From CAYLQD01 sp043819695 (lineage in GTDB: Bacteria > Planctomycetota > PUPC01), in the NCBI GenBank assembly GCA_043819695.1, contig JBDREM010000070.1:1-8945 (forward strand): a DNA stretch of 8,945 bases. Direction: 5' to 3'. Position numbers and translations under genes: made by a program. Below are positions 5,769 to 8,945 of this stretch, one piece after another; position 1 is the stretch's first letter; the number at the start of each line of letters is the position of its first letter. Under the pieces are notes generated by a model. That model was not told the origin of the DNA, searched no databases, and saw only the letters and a program-made list of their open reading frames with translations.

Positions 5769-7640
5769 TCACTCTCCCGTGCCGCCCCGCCAGCCGTTCG
5801 TCCGGAACGGCGAAGCCGGCAGGCCCTCCTTGTTCACGAGGTTCGGGACCGCGACCTTGTGCCAGCCGAACCGGACCTGTGTCGGCGCGGGAATCCCTCC
5901 CGCTTCGACGATGACCGTCGCGCCATCTATGGTCGCCTTGGCCGGGACGAACCGGCCGTCGGCGCCGCCGATCTGGAACTCGTTCAGCGGCCTGCCGTCG
6001 CGCGACTTCAACCCGCTCCCCGTGTGGGCGAACGAGATGCGAATCTTGTTGCCCTCCACCTTCATCGACTTGTAGAGCGGCCCCGAGCAGACGAGGTCTT
6101 TCTTGCCGTAGTCCTTCGCCAGGGCCCAGAGCGCCAGGCGCTCGCCCACGTCCTTCTTGTTCCGCGGGTGGATGTCGCCGAGGTTGTGGACGAGGTCGGT
6201 CGTGACGGCCATGCCCGTCTTCGGGATCGTCAGCGCGGCGACCTGGGCTTCCCACAACGCCGGCAACTGGCCGGGGCCGTAGCCGGCGCCGTACTGGCCC
6301 GTGCACGGCGCAAGCTGCACGAGATAGAACGGGAAGTCCGTCCCCCACGCTTTCCGCCAGCCCTCGATCAGGGCCTTCTGCTTCCCGAAGTACGCGAAGC
6401 TGTCACCGTTGAAGACATTGTTCTCGCCCTGGTACCAGGTCGCGCCGCGGATGGGGAACGAGACGAGCGGGGCGACCATGCCGTTGTACATCGGGCCGCC
6501 GACCACCCACTGCTCGATGGGCGAGCCGCCCCAGGACGCCTGGATGAGGCCCAGCGGGACGTCCACATCCTCCCGGAGCCGGCGGCCGAAGTGATACAGG
6601 ACCCCCGAGAAACCGCCGACCGTCTTCGGCGAACAGACCTGCCATGTCGCAGTGACGTCCCGGACCGGGGTCTCCCTCCTGATCCTTGAGACGCGCAGGA
6701 GACGAATCGTCGGGTGGTTCGCCTCCTCGATCGCCTTCGCGCCGCCGTCGGCCCATCCGACACACCTCTCCATGTTGGACTGCCCGGAGCCGACCCAGAC
6801 GTCGCCGATCAGAATGTCCTCCAACTCGATCGTTTGCGTGCCCTCGTCGGTCTTCTGGATAACGACGAGCTTGTGCGCCTTGCCGTCGGCCTCCACGGGT
6901 TTCAGCGTCGCCTGCCAGGCGCCTTTCTCGTCGACCTTCACCGTCGCCTTGTTGTCGCCGTCCAGCGCCACCGTGACGTCTTCGCCCTTCGCGCCCCAGC
7001 CCCAGATGACCGGCGGGACGTCCCGCTGCAGGACCATGTGGCTGCCGATCACGTTGGACAGCCGCAGCTCGCCCCTGGCCACGGCCCAGGACTGGCCCAC
7101 GAACTTCACGCCCTCGCAGTGAAGGGTCAGCTCGCCGATGCCCGCCCACGTGGCCTCTCCGGAGACGTTCGACAGCACCCGCAGGCGGAAGTAGCGGCCC
7201 TTCACCGGGGCGGGAAACTTGACCACGTTCTCGCCATCGGGCTCCGGAAACGCGCCCTTGGCGACAGGCTTGCCGATGTGCCGGGCAAGCGGCAGGGATG
7301 TCGTCTTGGGCCCGCTCAGATACGCCTCGTAGTCCTTGATCCTGCCGTTGCGCGAGCCCGGTCGCGGCACGTACGTGAAGCCGGTGATCTCGTAGGGGCT
7401 GCCCAGGTCGACAACGATCTCGTGGGGCAGCTCGGTCACGGCGTCGCGCGGCCGCCAGATAGAATGCCAGATCGTCGCCGGATTGCCGTCCATCGCCAGA
7501 AAGGCCTCGTTCCCGAAATGCTCGCTGTCCGCACGGACCCCGACATGTACCACCCGATCCTCGGCGAACGCCGCGCTCGACAGGCCCAGCAATGCGATGG
7601 CGGCCAAGATAAACAGTGATGTGGCGATAATCTTCTTCAT
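5769..7640 (-). CDS. Sialate O-acetylesterase (SASA/SGNH fold) with N-terminal discoidin-like domain, exported
   Basis: The 623-residue protein starts with a clear signal peptide (MKKIIATSLFILAAIALLGL, cut after AFA at about 26). Residues about 30-175 look like an F5/8-type-C (discoidin/CBM32-like) domain: an NEAFLAMDGNPATIWHS opening, then ELPHEIVVDLGSPYEITGFTYVPR, and RYFRLRVLSNVSG near its end. This domain probably binds glycan. The catalytic part follows: LSNVIGSHMVLQRDVP, the nucleophile block GSGQSNME with S288, LGLIQASWGGSPIEQW, ATWYQGENN at about 400-408, and DIHPRNKKDVGERLAL with D489 and H491. This is the family's usual order and it appears complete. From family knowledge, SASA enzymes remove O-acetyl groups from sialic acids or from plant xylan-type sugars, in the periplasm or outside. 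The start is ATG 7640 with GAGGAGA 5 bases upstream. A sialidase-like gene two places upstream in the same direction supports a glycan-deacetylation role. True substrate is an inference. Confidence 0.9.
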   Translation of the reverse strand: MKKIIATSLFILAAIALLGLSSAAFAEDRVVHVGVRADSEHFGNEAFLAMDGNPATIWHSIWRPRDAVTELPHEIVVDLGSPYEITGFTYVPRPGSRNGRIKDYEAYLSGPKTTSLPLARHIGKPVAKGAFPEPDGENVVKFPAPVKGRYFRLRVLSNVSGEATWAGIGELTLHCEGVKFVGQSWAVARGELRLSNVIGSHMVLQRDVPPVIWGWGAKGEDVTVALDGDNKATVKVDEKGAWQATLKPVEADGKAHKLVVIQKTDEGTQTIELEDILIGDVWVGSGQSNMERCVGWADGGAKAIEEANHPTIRLLRVSRIRRETPVRDVTATWQVCSPKTVGGFSGVLYHFGRRLREDVDVPLGLIQASWGGSPIEQWVVGGPMYNGMVAPLVSFPIRGATWYQGENNVFNGDSFAYFGKQKALIEGWRKAWGTDFPFYLVQLAPCTGQYGAGYGPGQLPALWEAQVAALTIPKTGMAVTTDLVHNLGDIHPRNKKDVGERLALWALAKDYGKKDLVCSGPLYKSMKVEGNKIRISFAHTGSGLKSRDGRPLNEFQIGGADGRFVPAKATIDGATVIVEAGGIPAPTQVRFGWHKVAVPNLVNKEGLPASPFRTNGWRGGTGE

Positions 7641-7645
7641 GGTCT

Positions 7646-7652
7646 TCTCCTC
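7646..7652 (-). promoter_or_regulatory. Strong ribosome binding site of the O-acetylesterase gene
   Basis: GAGGAGA on the minus strand ends 5 bases before the ATG at 7640, fixing that start ahead of the signal peptide. Confidence 0.6.
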
Positions 7653-7670
7653 GAATAGGAATGAACAAGA

Positions 7671-7704
7671 TTGGATATTCCTTGTTGCATATTGGGTGTT
7701 GGGC
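7671..7704. repeat. Imperfect 14-bp tandem repeat upstream of the O-acetylesterase
   Basis: TTGGATATTCCTTG (7671-7684) is followed at once by TTGCATATTGGGTG (7685-7698), matching at 10 of 14 positions, then a partial third unit TTGGG. This AT-rich island stands out from the GC-rich surroundings. It lies in the 91-base gap between the broken hydrolase and the esterase and could carry a local promoter or be a repeat fragment. Confidence 0.45.
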
Positions 7705-7731
7705 CTCCTTTCTGCCGACCCGAAGCCTGCG

Positions 7732-8176
7732 CTAGGGCTTGTAGCGCAGGAAGTCTTTCACCTCGGCGTTAGGGATCGCCTCGTCGAATATCAGCCGGGT
7801 CAACTTCTTGAACGCCTTGTTGCCCAGATGGATGTTGCGGAACGTGCACGGCCGGGCGTCGAAGTTCGGCTCGTTGTCCAGCGTCTTCGCACCCAGGCCG
7901 ATGTCCAGCACGTACACGTTCGGGTCCTGCGCCGCGATCGTGGCGAATGCCTTGTTGACGATCCGCCCTCCGGGCAGGTGGTGATAGTAGATGTGCTTGC
8001 GCGCAAAGACCTTCAGGCTGAGGAGTCTCGCGTTCGAGCGCAGCCGCGCGATCGGGAACGCCGAAACTGAACGTGATGCTGTCGCCGACGCAGGCGCCGC
8101 GCGTCTTCGCGCCCTCCCCCGCCCGCAGCATAGGCGCCGACAGCAGGGCCAGCAGAACGACAGGCATGGTCAGCAC
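7732..8176 (-). pseudogene. Broken SGNH/GDSL hydrolase (frameshift plus probable internal deletion)
   Basis: Translation from GTG 8176 (or ATG 8167) gives a hydrophobic export-like N-terminus (VVLLALLSAPMLRAGEGA), then the SGNH block I CVGDSITFSFGVPDR with the nucleophile serine codon at 8078-8080. That frame then degenerates into low-complexity sequence. A second frame becomes sensible from about 8050 leftwards: NARLLSLKVFARKHIYYHH, VNKAFATIAAQDPNVYVLDIG, then FRNIHLGNKAFKKLTRLIFDEAI, and stops at 7732. The NIHLGNKAFKKL part resembles block V, with the histidine codon at 7828-7830. The whole is about 148 codons, against roughly 200-250 for the family. No block III (GxND) is visible in any frame, so about 80 codons look lost at the same point as the frame change, near 8020-8060. 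The gene starts 11 bases after the sialidase stop, so it was once part of that operon. The 3' part could instead derive from a different gene joined by the deletion; an assembly error is also possible. Confidence 0.6.
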
Positions 8177-8187
8177 GCCACGTCTTC

Positions 8188-8945
8188 TTATGATGATCCT
8201 TCCGCAACGGGTCCGGGACCAGCGCCCGGCGTCTTCTTGACGGCGGCGCCGAACCATTTCGGCAACGTTCCGTTGCCGGTCTTCTCACCCTCGAGCAGCC
8301 AACTCAGGTTGAGGGCCGCCACCCGAATGCTCGAGTACGCGCTTGTCTTTCCCCCTTCAAAGATAAGGTAGATTCTGCCCTCGCTGGGGGTGTCCGGCCG
8401 TCCCACACCCAGGGTGGAATAGGCACTGGGCCCGCCGAATACGAGCCGCTTCACCGGCCAGGTCTTGCCGCCGTCGAAACTGGCCCAGACGGTCATCCTC
8501 TCGCGCCCCTTGCCTCTCGAGGCGCCCGCCTGCTGAATCGGCGGTGTCACGCCGAGGTCGGTGTCGAGGTTGGAGTACACGAGGATGTCGCGGCCCTTGA
8601 CCGGCAGGCGTATGAGCCCGCCCAGGCAGCCGTAGGAACTGCTGCGCGGGCCGTCCGGCAGTATGTCGGAACGCCAGAAATTCAGCCAGCGGACCCCGCC
8701 GTCATGGCTCCAGGCGAAGAAACGGTTCCCCTTGCTCATGTGTTCGCGGGAACTGTAGAGGATTCTGCCGTCGGACAGTTCCGCCAATGCCGCTTCCCCG
8801 GTGCCGAGGACAGGAAAGGGCGCGGCGGTCTGCCAGGTCTTGCCCCTGTCATCGCTGTAGATGGCCGTATTGTAGATATAGGGCCTCCACTCTACCGAGC
8901 CCTCCGGCGCCCATCTGACCGGTATGAGCAAGCGACCCTTGTGTT
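8188..8945 (-). CDS. Sialidase-like (BNR/Asp-box) glycoside hydrolase, 5' truncated by window edge
   Basis: The 252 visible residues form the C-terminal two thirds or so of a six-bladed sialidase propeller. Three Asp boxes (S-x-D-x-G-x-x-W) are clear: SDDRGKTW (8833-8856), SHDGGVRW (8686-8709) and SFDGGKTW (8458-8481). Between them are GRLLIPVR at the truncated end, GTGEAALAELSDGRILYSSR with the conserved glutamate codon at 8794-8796, AYSTLGVGR with a candidate nucleophile tyrosine (8419-8421), and IYLIFEGG with a glutamate (8356-8358) where sialidases carry the residue that assists that tyrosine. The end, SIRVAALNLSWLLEG, matches the family's closing strand. From family knowledge, exo-sialidases release terminal sialic acid; in Planctomycetes the family is greatly expanded and many members probably act on other sugars. 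The signal peptide would lie outside the window. The TTG at 8931 is internal, since family-like sequence (HKGR) continues upstream. It is followed closely by the broken SGNH gene and then an O-acetylesterase, which fits a deacetylate-then-cleave pathway. Confidence 0.85.
   Translation of the reverse strand, partial: HKGRLLIPVRWAPEGSVEWRPYIYNTAIYSDDRGKTWQTAAPFPVLGTGEAALAELSDGRILYSSREHMSKGNRFFAWSHDGGVRWLNFWRSDILPDGPRSSSYGCLGGLIRLPVKGRDILVYSNLDTDLGVTPPIQQAGASRGKGRERMTVWASFDGGKTWPVKRLVFGGPSAYSTLGVGRPDTPSEGRIYLIFEGGKTSAYSSIRVAALNLSWLLEGEKTGNGTLPKWFGAAVKKTPGAGPGPVAEGSS

Noticed and set aside
6403..7668. A 421-codon minus-strand frame overlapping the O-acetylesterase
   Set aside because: Arginine/glycine-rich out-of-frame translation of the esterase gene. 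It lacks a signal or motif and ends at no sensible boundary.

Overview
The window looks like a GC-rich chromosomal fragment from an environmental bacterium of the Planctomycetes or a related PVC lineage, probably from a metagenome. This rests on gene content: large secreted PQQ-type beta-propeller proteins, sialidase-like and SASA esterase genes carrying signal peptides, a soluble-tailed membrane glycosyltransferase, and intergenic DNA full of short dispersed-repeat modules. Lineage is an inference; no rRNA, tRNA or marker phylogeny is available here. No CRISPR array, complete insertion sequence or RNA gene was seen.

Layout. Bases 1-471 (+) are the 3' end of a probable polytopic membrane glycosyltransferase. 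Bases 472-597 are a short gap whose second half is a palindrome plus five copies of AGGTCCG, which also supply the ribosome binding site of mnmA (598-1713, +), the tRNA 2-thiouridylase. Bases 1714-2330 hold no convincing gene. They contain at least four repeat or hairpin modules and separate the plus-strand pair from a convergent minus-strand cluster.

The minus-strand cluster is transcribed from the right edge leftwards. It begins with a 5'-truncated sialidase-like gene (8945 to 8188). Eleven bases later comes a broken SGNH/GDSL hydrolase (8176 to 7732). Next is a sialate O-acetylesterase with an N-terminal discoidin-type domain (7640 to 5769). After it lies a 55-codon remnant that resembles the N-terminus of a tyrosine integrase. 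The last gene is a 1076-residue exported PQQ-like propeller protein with a class I SAM-methyltransferase domain and a coiled coil embedded in it (5561 to 2331).

Working together: the sialidase-like enzyme, the O-acetylesterase and (formerly) the GDSL esterase fit a cell-envelope pathway for removing acetyl decorations and sugars from host- or matrix-derived glycans. The role of the propeller-methyltransferase protein is not known. It is the most unusual item here, because an intact SAM-binding signature lies in a protein that appears to be exported. mnmA and the glycosyltransferase are housekeeping or envelope genes with no evident link to the cluster.
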